DNA from: Diphasiastrum complanatum
Lineage: Eukaryota; Streptophyta; Lycopodiopsida; Lycopodiales; Lycopodiaceae
DNA: 64,000 nucleotides
Assembly: GCA_029204225.1 (NCBI GenBank)
Contig: CM055101.1
Location: forward strand, 40,091,961-40,155,960
Direction: 5' to 3'
Positions within the stretch are counted from its first letter, which is position 1. Every line of letters begins with the position of its first letter. Under the pieces are notes generated by a model that made no database searches, was not told where the DNA came from, and saw only the letters and a program-made list of their open reading frames with translations. A program made the position numbers and the translations under genes. This document shows, one piece after another, positions 23,341 to 37,090 of this stretch.

Positions 23341-26300
23341 ATGGATCAAACCAATGAAAACAGAAAAAGTGAGAAAAAATATTGTGTGACAATGGCATTG
23401 GGAATGAATTCCGCGTTTATGGATTATATTGTTCCTGATGTAGAATTTCACATCCAGGATTACTCTGAAAAACTAGAATTCCATGTTGTTACATTAGCTA
23501 ATGTGATATTGTTCTCGGGCAACAATGGCATTTTGATAAGAACAAGTCATTGAGAATTGATTTTGTTGAAAAATCTATCTTTTATGCATGAGAATTCTTT
23601 ATTTAAGATCAAGGCTAGTTTAAGTATTGACACTAAAAATGTTAACCCTTATTCTAAACAAGAACTTAATTCTATTATGAAGAATTCTGATTTTAAAGTT
23701 TATTTATGTTTTCATAATGATATCATTTGCTGCAATGATGAAGAACTTAACATAAATGCCATGAATATACCCAGTGAGAACACTACAAAATTTGAAGCCT
23801 ATAATGAACTTATGCAGGAATTCAATGATGTTTTTTAGACCTTCCTGTAGGTTTACCACCAGAAAGGACAGTTGATCATAAAATTGACCTAATACCTGGA
23901 GCAATTCCAATCACACAGCATCCTTATAGGATGAGTGCATCCGAAGAGGCTTAGGTAATTAGGCATTTACATGATTATCTGAAAAAGAGGTGGGTACAAC
24001 CTAGTAAGTCTCCTTGGGCATCACCAGCGGTTCTGGTTGCCAAGAAGGATGGGACTATAAGGTTTTGCGTCGACTATAAGAAATTGAACAAGGTAACCGT
24101 TAAGAATAGATACCCACTGTCGTGGATGGATGATCTAATAGACAATCTTAGTGGTATTGGGTACTTTACCAAGATATATCTAAGATCGAGCTACCATCAG
24201 ATACCGGGTTTTGAACTCGCTTTGGTCACTACGAATTTTTGGTGTTGTCTTTTGGTTTGACCAATGCACCGGCAACTTTCCAACAGATGATGAACGATTT
24301 GTTCAGGCCATATTTGGAAAGATTTGTAGTGGTATTCTTAGTTGATATCCTAGTGTTCAGTAAGACTTTGCTGGAACATAAAGAGCATTTTAGGATTGTC
24401 TTGGACATCTTAAGAAGGAAAAAGTTCTTTGCCAAGGAGTCTAAGCGTGACTTTTTTGGTAAGGAATTGTCCTACTTGGGGCATAAGATTTTCGAACGAG
24501 GAGTGGAGATTGAGGCCGATTGTATCCATAGGGTTATTGATTGGCCTATTCTCACCACAGTTTGGGAAATCAAGTCTTTTTTGGGTTTGTAGGATTTTTT
24601 CGTCGGCATATTCCCCAATTTGCTCGATTGGCATTTCCCCTTACCCAGGCCTTGAAAGGCTGTAAAAAGCTAAGCCGGAGGGCTAGGAGTCCACTAGTGG
24701 TGTGGATGGAGGATATGAATAATGGTTTTGAGTTGCTTAAGAAAAGTGTCACTTTGGCACCAATACTAGTCATTGGCAATCCTAATAAGGCTTTTGTGGT
24801 TAGGACCGATGCCAATGGTTATGCTATTGGAGCTGTTTTGATGCAGGATGGACATCCTATGGCTTATGAAAGCAAGAAACTCAATCCTGTTCAGTCTAGG
24901 TATTGTACCTATGAGAAGGAACTGCTTGCAATTGTTCATTCCTTGAAAATTTGAAGACATTATTTGTATGGAGCCAAATTTGAAGTTTTGACGGATCATC
25001 AGACTCTTCAATATTTCTGCGATGCTACATATTTAAAGGGGAGACAAGCTAGATGGGCTAAGCTGATGCAGATCTTTGACTTTTCTATACGTTATTGTAA
25101 AGGAAGTCAAAGTACTCTAACGGATGCTTTGAGTTGGTTACCGATTATTAATCAGTTGTGCCTTACAGTTATAGAACCGGGGTTGTTTTAGTCTCTTCAA
25201 GGACTATTGGCAACAAGTACTTTCGAAGGTCGATTCAGGTTTGCATCGAATCAGGAAAAGACTGAAACGAATTTTTTAATTCGAAACATGATTTTGTTTT
25301 GTAAAGGAAAGGTGTGTGTACCGGAGAATGACACTGTAAGAGTTTCATGATAGTCCATGCGCAGGACATTTGGGTATACAAAGAACACTTGACTTAAATT
25401 GAAGGCAATTTTGGTGGCCTAAGATGAAAAGTAAGGTAGAGGTCTATGTACTTTAATGTACTAAGTGCGTGTAAAAAGAAGCAGAGAGGCTAAAAGCTAG
25501 TGGCCTATTACATCCTTTAGATATTCCTATCTGAAAGTGGGAAAGTATATCTATGGATTTTGTGGTTAGGCTTCTATGTACAGGGAAGCGCCATGATTCA
25601 GTTTGGATAATTGTTGACAGACTTACGAAGTTTGCTCAATTTATCCCAAAGAAAACTAATGTTAAAGCTTCAAAACTAGCTCAACTGTTTGTTGAGAATC
25701 TTTTTCGACTGTATGGGCTACCTTGCAATATTGTCAGTGACCGTGACCCAAAATTCACTGGGAATTTTTGGCAAACAATATTTGAAAAGTTGGAAACAAC
25801 TTTAAGTATGAGTTCTACAGATCATCCAGAATCAGACGGTCAAACGGAAAGGACCAATCAGACGATGGAGGATATGCTTCGAGCATATGTGGGCCATCGA
25901 CAGTCTGATTGGGAATAATACCTTCCACTGGTGGAATTTGCATACAACAAAAACATTCAGCGACCGGATTCAGCCCTTTCATGCTTGTGTATGATTTTCA
26001 ACCTCGATCACCAATTAGTGTTGGCATGAAAAACCTACGGGTGCAAGCCGCAGCTGATTTCCTTACAAATATGCAAGAAATGTTACAGCTGACTAAAGAT
26101 AGCATAAGAAATACCCAAGATAGGGCAAGGCACTATGTTGATCTATCTCAAAAGCACAAGGTATTCATGGTCAACGACTGGGTGTTTTTGAGAGTCGCTA
26201 GTCACTATAAGTTTTTGAGAGTCCCTAGTCCCTAGTCACTATAGGGGCTTGAAAACTATTAAGTGTGCAAAGTTGGCGCCTAGGCATTGCGGTCCTTTTA

Positions 26301-26620
26301 AGGATATCCAAGTGATAAAAAAGGTTACATACAAACTAGACCTTCTAGTAACGTTGGAATTCATCCTGTTTTCCACGTTAGTAAGTTGGAACCCTCGTTG
26401 GGGGGTCCCTATGGAAGATCTAGTGAAACTTCTTTGTGATGAGTCCGTGAGTGGACCACCTGAACCCGAGGTGATTATTAATAGCCAGTAGAGGACTCTA
26501 CGGAGTAGAGCGCTTCAGAAAGTTTTATTCAGGTGGAAGGGCAAATCAAAAGAGGAGGATACCTGGGAAAAGGAGGCTGATCTCCAGAAGAATTTTCCAA
26601 ATTTTTTTCTAACAAGGAAA
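23341..26620 (+). pseudogene. gypsy Pol remnant: protease end, RT, RNase H, integrase, chromodomain
   Basis: Protease tail at 23341-23838 has lost the DSG site. Reverse transcriptase at about 23850-24590 reads [32 protein letters not shown] and FLVDILVFSKT, where the YxDD first Asp is Val. RNase H at 24541-25191 reads VRTDANGYAIGAVLMQDG, YCTYEKELLAIVHSLK and LTDHQTLQYF. Integrase at 25340-26235 reads VDRLTKFAQFIPKK, VSDRDPKFTGNFW and HPESDGQTERTNQTMED. A chromodomain near 26500-26600 reads LFRWKGKSKEEDTWEKEADL; this domain targets such elements to marked chromatin. At least five stops or frameshifts interrupt the frame. Confidence 0.85.
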
Positions 26621-26643
26621 AATTTAAGTTTAGGGGGAAGGAA

Positions 26644-27029
26644 TGCTACATACCTATGTAACTAGCAGTACTTCAGAGACCTATTGGTCCATTTAGTGTT
26701 GGGGGCTAAATGGCAAGTTACCCTTGGATAAGAGTTACCCTTATATTTAAGGGTATGTGCCTTTGGATAAGGGCAGACAAGTGACTATACCTTGGTCGGA
26801 GGTATGGAGTCACGTGACCCTTGGATAAGGGGTACCCTTAGGATTAAGGGTAGGCATCTTAGATTAAGGTACTAGTGTCCTTGGTTAAGGGTAGGTAGGT
26901 GTCTATGCCTTGGATGGAGGTATGGAACCTAGAGAAGTGTTAGAAAGTCATTGGATGACTATTTCTCTAAACCTTGGGCCTCAACCTTGAACCATATCAC
27001 TTTAATGGTCTAGGACCAAAGTATACATG
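26644..27029 (+). repeat. 3' LTR of the gypsy chromovirus (truncated)
   Basis: Aligns with 21731-22110. Homology ends at AAAGTATACATG, after which unrelated sequence begins. Confidence 0.85.
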
Positions 27030-27384
27030 GGCATTGGGACCTAGTAGGAGGGCGCACTTCCAATGGGTCCAATGAGTTCCCAACTCCCACAAGAAAGACA
27101 TTCAAAGAGTCATAGGTTATGGACGGAGTCTCTTGACCTTCCATAAGCCTATGGAGGTTCTTTAAAGAACCTAGGCTTCTCTCTCTCTCATTGGATGGGA
27201 TTGGAACTCCATAGTGCACTGGAGGGGTCCATGGGCCATCTATATGAGGGTAGTAGGGTGTTGGGGGAGGAGATAGGTATGGCATGAAAAATTGCAAATC
27301 CATAGACTCACCTATGGACCCATGATTCAAATTGTCAAAGGATATGTGCCCGAAAATTGATGCAGAGAAGAAAGAAATGTGCAA
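27030..27384. other. unassigned segment with an orphan minus-strand ORF
   Basis: Sits between the truncated gypsy LTR and the copia reverse transcriptase piece. A 124-codon minus-strand frame (27010-27384) is rich in Pro, with PYLSPPPTPYYPHIDGPW. It matches nothing I know. It may be a capsid or untranslated part of another element. Confidence 0.35.
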
Positions 27385-27587
27385 ATACCCCTATCAATCG
27401 ATAGTTGGTCATGTATGTCATGGTCTGCACCAGACCTGATCTAGCATTTACAGTCAACACATTATCACAGTTTATGTCAAATCCCGGCCTACCTCACTGG
27501 AAGGCTCTACTTAAAGTACTAAGATATATTCAAGCCACTAAGCACTATGCTTTGTGTTTTAGTGGGTCACGTCTTGATCACTACTGA
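27385..27587 (+). pseudogene. Ty1-copia reverse transcriptase C-terminal fragment
   Basis: The frame reads MVMYVMVCTRPDLAFTVNTL, then SQFMSNPGLPHW and LKVLRYIQATKHYAL. This is the conserved segment between copia reverse transcriptase and RNase H (CTRPDIA...HW...LRYL). It ends before RNase H at a junction with the 27.6 kb repeat. It is probably the far side of the copia copy that starts at 20.3 kb. Confidence 0.85.
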
Positions 27588-27599
27588 AAATAGTAAACT

Positions 27600-28290
27600 G
27601 ACTAACTGTACAATTATTACAGTATCACATTTGAAGCTTATAATAATGAATCAAAGCAAAACTGGTTTTTAACTCCCCCTTATGCTTAAACGTGATAAGA
27701 GTGAAAAACAATAATTTATAGCAACGTCTGGAGTGTCCAAACGATGTTATGCATGTCCATGCTACCCTGTACTTGACTCACACTCAAGCACACCAACAAA
27801 CCACCAGGTTTGACTCACAAAGTATCATGCAAACACAATGCTCATATAGAGAGTACCATACTCTCGACCAACTGACTTGTCTCCAATCCAACTTGAAACA
27901 CAAGTGGACCACATGAGCGACATGGCTCAAACTGAGGAAATCCCACTGCTGCTATGAGACTTACATCCTCCATCTAGCTAGGCTGACATCCTATCAGACA
28001 CTTACAAGCACAAGCCTGTACAGCTAACATAAATGAGCGACTGAGGCTCAACCTGAGGAGATCTTACTGCCACCAAAGATTGTACCCTTACCAGATAGAC
28101 AACTAGTAGACAATGACAAGTCAATGAGCATCAAATGATTACTTTGTGTCTAATGTAGCAAATGCACAATCACATCAAACTCCGACTTAGTCTAGACTCC
28201 CGTGATAAGGTAACATGCAAGCACACATTCATGCAAACCAACACGAATACATCAAATACATGACCAGGCTTGCGCAAACTGTGGTATCCT
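27600..28290 (-). mobile_element. second copy of the 9.9-11.6 kb LTR element family (3' part)
   Basis: Bases 27610-28290 align with about 10260-10950, sharing for example CTCTCGACCAACTGACTTGT and GTGGACCACATGAGCGACAT. Read on the minus strand, the order is internal region, purine tract AAGGGGGAG and LTR start TTAAAAACC, followed by only about 60 bases of LTR before truncation at about 27600. The far LTR and primer site are not found. Confidence 0.75.
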
Positions 28291-30393
28291 GTCGTACCAG
28301 CAACTGTCACCTGTAGATCTGCTGCAACACCACTGGTCACCAAATTAGGTCCCTGACCATGGCCTGCACCTGTAACCAAGATGCCCTCACATCCAAGCAT
28401 ATCCAACTGTCCAATACGCCCTGAAAGCTGATCCCCATCCATTCCCCATGCTCCAAGCACAAGAGTCTACCAAGGACTCAATGAATGAATGTACGCAAAA
28501 CTCACCATAGGCTATACTTGAGTAGCTCGCCCATCTCCTAGAGATATTGATGATGATTTGCCTCTCCTACATCTCATGCAGGCTCAACTTCCCATGCTTG
28601 ATGTTGCCAACTCTGATTTGACCACTACATAGGCCTCTCACCAAGGAGCCTATCATGATGCACCACCTGGAGAAGATTGTCCACACATCAAATGACATGT
28701 CATACCTGAGCAACTGTAGCATCTCCTTGAGTGCCACCCCAATGGACTCATCATCCACATACTATGCTCACCTGATGTCTTCCATCATGGTCACCATCCT
28801 GCTAAGCAAGCCAATCTCCATAGTATCACCTGTTTCACCTGGCTCCTAGCATATGCTCGCTCTCCCTGGCTATGTGCCACCCGACACCATGCCAATGCAA
28901 GCATATCCCTGAGTCGCCACTCATGGGATCCCGAGACCACTGTCTCCCTGATCGTACTGAGGTATATGGGTTTGAGTGACTTCCCCTAGGCTTCTCCCTG
29001 ATCTCACCACCTGTGAATCTGAACCACACAGATTCCAACACCTGTACCAAGCCTAGACTCCTTCAAATGCAGCCAAATGCATGAAATATATAGATAGCTT
29101 ATCCATGCCTGTGATGGTAGATGCCTCTCCATCGATGTCAATGCCAATGAATGGCCCCCTGTTGTAATGCCAACCTGTACCCCAAATGAGCACACCATGA
29201 AGTCCTCGCCATTAGTGTCCCCTGTAGTAGATCACTAGCAAAACACTCACCTCCGATCACACCCAACCGTGCGATCTCTATTAGCTCTCCAACCTAATGC
29301 TGGCTCCCAAAGCTTCACGCTTTGTCAATTTGCATTTGCAGCATCCTGATTCCATCATGAATTGCCCTGTAAGTCCTGTCCATCAAATGACTTGAGTCCA
29401 ATCTGAAATGTTGTCCCTTGATGATCATCCCATGTCATCCTACAGTGCTATCCCTATCCCAATGTCATCCCTGATCACAAAGATCTGAGCATTTACCCTG
29501 TAGTGCCCACCTGTATTCCCCAAACTGCTCATGTGAATGGTTCCAAACCACTCCCTGAGAATACATTGAGATGTAAACTCCAAAGCCACCATCCAGTCCC
29601 TCACATTACTGTGCATGCCAATATCCCTCCAAGTGAATCTGTGAGATCGTCCATGGCCCAAACCAAATGATCTACACCCTACTATTACTGGAATTTGTAT
29701 CCCTGATGCAATCACGATATGACAAATTGACATGACTCACCCATAATAGGTAGTTGAAGTGTATCTTCTCGATGACAATCCTGATACACTGCTCCACAAC
29801 TATAATGACTTGATCAAAATTGACTTACTGACTGCAAAACCGCAAAATCATCACACTTACCACTCACCAAAAGTCTCCAAAGTGTGATTATTGACCCGTT
29901 CTTCATCCTCTACATGTCCCACACACAACTCGTCCAATGCAAGCTCGCTATCTTGCCCAATGGCTTCCAACTGGCACCACCTCGCACTTCCATCACTTGT
30001 GACTGCCAAAATATGCAAGCTAGCCCATATTTCTCTCTGAAAGAGAAATTTCCAAGATATAGATGTGTGTGTCAATGCAGCTATCACCTGACTCAACAAT
30101 GCCACTGCCGATCAATACCTGTGAGAGTGTTCCTCCAAAATGCCACTTGACATTGGTTGGTTCAAACCCCAAGAGTTGAACCTGATCACAAGAAATTTTC
30201 ATCCATAACCGACATACCATTCCTACCTCTCACTTGCGATTGCTTGTCCTGTCAAAATTGTTGCCAATGATGAGTAGTCGTGCCGCCAAACCTGCTTTCT
30301 CCACACAATTCCGCTACCATTCGTCCCCATACTGCATTCACCGCTTCTAAACACCTTGTTACCCTATCAAAAGTAAGAATCAACTATCTTGTA
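28291..30393. other. G-poor plus-strand region, possible internal part of the minus-strand LTR element
   Basis: About 2.1 kb rich in C and A and poor in G on the plus strand, continuing the bias of the repeat at 27.6-28.3 kb. Short minus-strand frames (28170-28460, 28835-29050, 29440-29733, 29857-30105) show no recognisable domain. It could be the coding or untranslated interior of a longer, decayed relative of the 9.9 kb element. Confidence 0.35.
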
Positions 30394-30450
30394 AAATTAA
30401 AGCTTTGAGAAGTGATAATGGAGGTAAATACATCTCCACAAAGTAATGCC
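30394..30450 (+). pseudogene. tiny copia integrase fragment
   Basis: Reads CKIKALRSDNGGKYISTK then a stop. This is the conserved stretch around the second catalytic Asp of copia integrase and resembles 34000-34050 of the full-length copia. Flanking sequence shows no more of the domain. Confidence 0.7.
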
Positions 30451-31377
30451 TCATTGTACCGCCCTGTAGCAGGTTTCACCAGCCAAAAATTGCTCCAAAT
30501 TTGGCCCTATGGTACCCAAATGGCGAATGTAGCCCATCACTAGGTCATCCGCCTTCGCTCGATGGAATGGTGATGAAAACACCCCGAAACGCCTTTCTCC
30601 CTGTCTGTGACATCGCTCTGTCCGCTAGCTCTAAACAGCCAGTTTCAAGGGACCCAAAGATGGCCAAAAAAGGTGCCCTCTAGCCAAGGTTAGGTCCAAA
30701 ACCAAAAATAGCTTGCAGTTTGAATTTTATCTTCATTTTGAAGATTTCTAATGAAGTGAAGTCCAATTTGGACTTCGAGTCCCTTCAGGTCCTTTCATGT
30801 GAAAATTTTCAATGAGGAATTTTCACCTTTGGCCTTCAACACTTCATGGGTTCTCTTCATCCATATCCAACGACCACTTTCCATTCGACGGCCCAGGATG
30901 GATTCTCCAACACGCGTTCTAGATCATCAATCCTCCGAAGTTCGATCCAATAGCTAGCTTCGATTTGACGAGCCCAAAGTTGTTCCTCCATCCACTGGCC
31001 TCTTCAAAACACTATGGATCTATTAGAGCTGGCCGCGCACGAGCTCCACGAGCTCTCCTCCACCTCTCTCTCTCTCTCTCTTCATGCTTCAACTATGGCT
31101 TTTTCCTTCTGCTCCAGCAATGGCCTCCTCCATACTCTCTCCCTGATCCACGACCCACAGTGGCTGCTTGACAGCTAGGTCGCGTTGATATGGCGCTTGG
31201 CTTTTCACTCTGTAAACCCCGGTTTAGCAAGCTTTCATAACTTTGGAAAAATGGGAATTGCTCCTTCTGTGCTTATTGGCTAACCACATCCTCTTAGGAT
31301 TAGCTTTTGGCCTTAGTAGAACCTTCTTGGATAGCAATTTATAGTGTCCAATTTTGTTAAAAATGGAGAAAGATCCG
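30451..31377. other. nothing recognised
   Basis: Mixed-composition sequence between the copia fragment and the full-length copia LTR, with a short CT run at about 31062-31082. No coding or element motif is recognised. Confidence 0.4.
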
Positions 31378-31586
31378 CGACTTAGCGAAGACCTTCGCGT
31401 TTTTCACATTTTTCGAAAGACAATTTTTTGTTCGTCTTAAAGGCTACATACTTGCTCTAACCGTTTAGCAAGTAAATTTTTGGGAGACTATCTCTGGATG
31501 GATGCCAACACATCACAACCAACTGTATGATGCATTTGATGACCTAATTAGTTGTCCTACTATTAAACATTGCCGCATTCGCTTAG

Positions 31587-31594
31587 TATAAATA
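31587..31594 (+). promoter_or_regulatory. LTR TATA box
   Basis: TATAAATA in the 5' LTR, about 70 bases before the CT tract. The 3' LTR has TGTAAATA at the matching place. Transcription starting some 30 bases downstream would put the CT tract in the RNA leader. Confidence 0.6.
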
Positions 31595-31661
31595 GCTACT
31601 CATATTTCTACATTTTATATAGCATTGATACGAACAAGAGATCAGCAAGTATTAAATAGTT

Positions 31662-31797
<136 letters not shown>

Positions 31798-32308
31798 CCT
31801 GCGAGCTTGGACCCTCGAGCATTCTAGATCACTTCTTTAGAGTTGATTAGAGATTGCTATTGCGCTCACTACTTATTAGCATTGCGCTTAATTTAGACTA
31901 TTATTTAGTTGCTCAGAGATAGCTTAGAGTACGCAGCTTCGATCCGCAAACTTGTTGTACTCATTTACATCTGTTTCGTTTCATACTAAATCAATGCTAT
32001 TCTTTTTATTGCGTTCAAGTTTGTCTCAGAATGTATGCGTTTATGTAGTTCTTCACGACAAATTATTTGTCTGATAATTCAATGCTAAATGTTTGGCTAC
32101 GTAATCACTGTAGTACTGATGATTTCAATGTTAGTTACTATAGATCGAACGTGTTTTTTTATCACTACTATTTTGTTCGAAATTGATAGGCGTAGTCATG
32201 CATAGAAGAAGGGGAAGATAGTTTATTCCGCTGTGCACGATAAGTTTATATTCTTGTCATTTAAATTCTTTTTTATTCGACCTATCTTTTACACACCTCT
32301 TTCCAATA

Positions 32309-32320
32309 TGGTATCAGAGC
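32309..32320 (+). other. primer-binding site of the full-length copia
   Basis: TGGTATCAGAGC, the standard plant tRNA-iMet primer site, three bases after the LTR. Confidence 0.9.
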
Positions 32321-32413
32321 GTTGATTCTTTGAGGCCTAGTACTCTATTAGAGCGCAAGCTCTTATACTTGATATCTTTTGTGATATCAAATTATTCTTC
32401 AGTTCGAATTCAG

Positions 32414-33253
32414 ATGGAATCTCAAAGTAAAGTCGATCTTATCGCAGACAAGCTGAATGGATCCAATTATCATTTATGGAAATTTAAAGAATCTTGCTAA
32501 TCGCCAACGAGTTGTGGGATGTTGGTACAGGTATTGAAGTAAAGCTTGAAGACGACACATAAGACTTGAGATGAAAATTGAAGGATGGTCAAGCTTTTGC
32601 GCTTATTAACCTCAATATATCAGATACTCAGTTGGCCACGTAGCTGAAGCCAAAACTTTGAAAGAAGTTTGGGACATCCAAATAATGATTCTCTTCAGAA
32701 TCGTATTAACCAGTTTAAGAGTATCTTGCAACAGATGGCCGCTGTCGGATCAGTCATAGATGATCAAGACGCAATTATGACATTGCTTTCAAGCCTGCCC
32801 ACTACGTATGAGAACTGGGTGATGATCATCACGACACACTCAAATTTAGCTCTTACCAGAGTTATCACTATGTTGCTGCAAGAAGATAATCGAAGAAGTC
32901 AAGACACTTCGTCTACCTCTCCATCTCATGCTCTATATGTCAATAAGGGCTCGAAATGAAAGAAGTAGAAAAGCTCCAAGTAGTCTACATCGAATCATAA
33001 ACAGACTCAAAGTCAAGAACAATCATCGAATCTACATTCGTCGAAGAAGATGATGTTTTGCAGGTATTGCAAGCGCAATAACCATGAGATCCAGGATTGC
33101 CAAATTTTCAAAGCAAAGAATGCAGCCAAGCAACTTGATCAACATGCAAATATAGTTACGTTGAAATGGACGAAGGCGCTTTTATGGTCAAAGACAAATA
33201 CGCGAATTCAGATGATTCGTGATTTTTGTATTCTGGAGCTACTCAACATATGA
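32414..33253 (+). pseudogene. copia Gag (broken)
   Basis: Starts at ATG 32414 with MESQSKVDLIADKLNGSNYH then LWKFK, the usual copia Gag opening. A one-base frameshift follows at about 32485, after which ANELWDVGTGIEVKLEDD continues in another frame. An intact stretch (32669-32959) holds the capsid helix region (LLSSLPTTYENWV). The zinc knuckle CRYCKRNNHEIQDC at about 33059 has perfect C-x2-C-x4-H-x4-C spacing. Stops lie at 32575, 32962 and nearby. Gag is in frame 2 and Pol is in frame 1. Confidence 0.85.
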
Positions 33254-36162
33254 CCAATCATTGTGAGATTTTTCATTCCTATACGCCTTACAAGACAAAG
33301 AAGTATGTTCATCTTGGTGATGATAGCACTCACACTATCAAAGGTGAAGGTACTGTAAGATTAAGATTCTAGCATGATCAATTCAAACTATTGTCAAAAG
33401 TCTTGTATGTTCCTAAGCTCTCTACAAATTTGTTATTAGTAAGTAGAATTACAGATTTAGGTCATAAGGTGGAGTTTGAGTGAAATCAATGCAAAATTAT
33501 CGATAAGAGTAATGAGATCTTTGCACTCGGCAAGACACATGAATACTTATATAGATTGGCACATTGTTATTCTGACTCTAGTCAAGCCTTGAAAACTTAT
33601 GTTCTTGTCAATAAAGCATTAATATGACATCATCGCTTAGGACACTTGAATTATGCATCTGTTTCGAACATGTTCAGACAACCCCTAGCACTTGATCTCG
33701 ACTATCCTTTTGATAAAGTTGATCTCCATGTTTGTCATAGCTGCATCCTTGGAGAGCAGACTAGGATTTCATTTAGATCGAGTCATAGGCCTGCAACAAA
33801 AGGTCTATTAGATGTTGTTCATTCAGATATATGTGGACCTATGCAAACTCCGTCATTACAAGATGCAAAGTATTTCATTACCTTTATTGACTAATTCTCC
33901 AAAAGAACAGTTGTTTACTTCATCAAGCAGTTTTTAGAAGCTTTCATCAAGTTTAGACAATTCAAAGAGCATGCAGAAAATCAAACTGATAAACGAATCA
34001 AAGCATTGAGGTCCGACAATGGGGGAGAATATATCTCCACCGAATTCAAGGAGTACTGTCTCAACAACGACATTGAGCAAAAATACACTACCTCCTATTC
34101 TCCTCAGTCAAATGGTCTTGCTGAGAGAAAGAACAGAACCTTAGTCGAATCGGCAAAGTGCATGTTATCACATGCGACACTTCCGAAGTCCTTTAGGGCT
34201 GAAGCTATTTCAACAACAACCTATATTTTGAACAGATGTCCTACTAAAGGTCTCTCAGACAAAACACCATTTGAAGTTTGGACAGGTACCAAACCTTCTT
34301 TATCAAACTTACGAGTTTTTGGATGTACTACTTATGCGCAGATTCCTCACGATCTCAGGAAGAAGCTCGACTTCCAGAGTATCAAATGTATTTTCATCAG
34401 CTACACTACTTCAGATCAAGCCTACAAGTTGTTCAATCCCATTGAGTCGAAGATATTCACTAGCTGGGATGTCATCTTCATCGAAGATCAGTTTCAAGAC
34501 CTCAAGGGAAAAGGCATAGCCCATATAGCCGACTCTTCGGTTTCATCCGCCATATTGAACTTCGAGGTTCCTCAGTCGACTATTCCTATTGAAGGTCCAA
34601 GCTCATCTACTCTCAACAAAAAACATATCTACGACGAATCTGAAGATGATGATGTTGCAATCCAGCAACTACAGTATAATGAAAATGATCAACTTCCTTT
34701 ATCACCCAGAAGATCATCAAGAACTAGCAGACCACCTATAAGGTATATCGATGACTCTGCAGTCTACCTTGTTCAAGAGTTGACGACTATCAAAGACGCA
34801 CTCAGTCAGCCCGATTCCGATCTCTGGAAAGAAGCTATGGTTAAAGAGTATTCATCTCTTATCAAGAACCTTACATGGACGATTGTCAAATTACCTGCTA
34901 GTAGAAACGAAGTTGATTGCAAATGGATTTTCAAAGTCAATTACAAAGTAGACGGAAGTATCGATAGAAGAAAAGCTCGACTTGCCGCCAGAGTTTTTTC
35001 TCAGGTATACAACGTCGATAACACTGAGACCTTCAGTCTAGTAGTCAAGCATTCTTCTATTCGACTTTTATTATCGTTTGTCGTTGTAGCAGATTTGGAA
35101 ATACATCAAATGAATGTACAAACATCATATCTTAATGGAGTTATTGAAGAAGACATTTACATGGTGCAACCCGAAGGTTATATTATCAAATGTAAACACA
35201 ATCATGTATGCAAACTCCATAAGGCACTTTATGGCTTGAAGCAATCTGCTCGAGCATGGTTTCAAAGGATCAATAATTTTCTTATTGATCATGGCTACAC
35301 GCCAAGTTCTTCAGATTTGAATGTTTACTTCAAGACAATGCATCAGTCTTTTATCATTATTTCTTTATACGTGAACGACACATTGCTCTTCGGCAACAGT
35401 ATCGATCTGATAAAAGAAGACAAATCAATGCTATCTTCTGAATTTGACATGACCGATCTGGACGAAGCTCATTTATGCCTTGGTATTCAAATCCATAAAG
35501 ACAGAAATCAGAAGTTACTCTACATTACTCAAGAGTACATCTACAACATGTTAGTCAGATATAATCTGGTTAATTGCAACTTAGCTCTCTCACCAATGGA
35601 GTCAGGTCTAAAATTGTCAAAGGACCAGTGTCTTCAAACAATCGAAGAGAATGAGCAGATGCGTGAGTATCCTTATCATTCTATAATAGGATCTCTTATG
35701 TATGCAATGATCTGTACCAGGCCAGACATAGCTTTTGCAGTTAGCTCCTTAAGTCAGTATATGACTAACCCTGGTATGACACATTGGAAGTCTCTTATCA
35801 GAGTCATGAGATATCTTCGAGCTACTATGGACTTTTGCATTTGTTATGGAATAGTCGACAACGACAAACTAAATCTACTTATTGGTTACATAGATGCGAG
35901 TTGGGCAGGAGATGTAGACACTCGTAAATCTACTTCTAGATTTACATTCTTCCTCAACAATGGTCCTATTTCCTGGAACAGTCACAAACAATCTTCAATA
36001 GCTCTATCTTCTACAGAATCAGAGTACATTGCAGCCTCACAAGCTACAAAATATGCAATTTGGCTGAGAAACTTACTTTCAGATATCAATCTGAATCAAT
36101 ATGCTCCGACATCATTATCACTTTTGTTTTTTTCGCAAAATGCCAGATGCCTCAAATGTTAA
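33214..36162 (+). pseudogene. copia Pol: protease, integrase, reverse transcriptase, RNase H
   Basis: Protease at 33220 reads FLYSGATQHM, so the catalytic Asp of LDSGA is Tyr (GAT to TAT) and the preceding Trp codon is a stop. Pre-integrase (HHRLGHLNYASV, CHSC) leads into integrase with HSDICGPM, FITFID, RSDNGGEYISTEF and SPQSNGLAERKNRT. A stop at 33892 splits it, but the frame is otherwise kept from 33646 to 36162. Reverse transcriptase has KWIFKVNYKVDGS, MNVQTSYLNG (usual D-V-K) and YVNDTLLFG (usual YVDD), so two catalytic Asp residues are Asn. RNase H has IDASWAGDVDTRKST and SSTESEYIAAS. Length and order match complete copia polyproteins. The protein would be inactive. Confidence 0.9.
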
Positions 36163-36167
36163 GAAAA

Positions 36168-37090
<923 letters not shown>

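Larger units (their letters stand above)
21731..27029 (+). mobile_element. Ty3-gypsy chromovirus inserted in the copia element
   Basis: The 5' LTR is 21731-22309 and the truncated 3' LTR is 26644-27029. The two share long near-identical stretches beginning TGTTACATACC / TGCTACATACC. Primer site TGGTATCAAGGC is at about 22312. Polypurine tract TTTAGGGGGAAGGAA ends at 26643. Pol order is protease remnant, reverse transcriptase, RNase H, integrase, chromodomain. Gag is not recognisable: 22.3-23.3 kb holds noncoding tandem repeats instead. Multiple stops show that it is inactive. The target was the integrase-to-reverse-transcriptase spacer of the older copia copy. The outer end of the 3' LTR is lost, so the target duplication cannot be verified. 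Confidence 0.85.
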
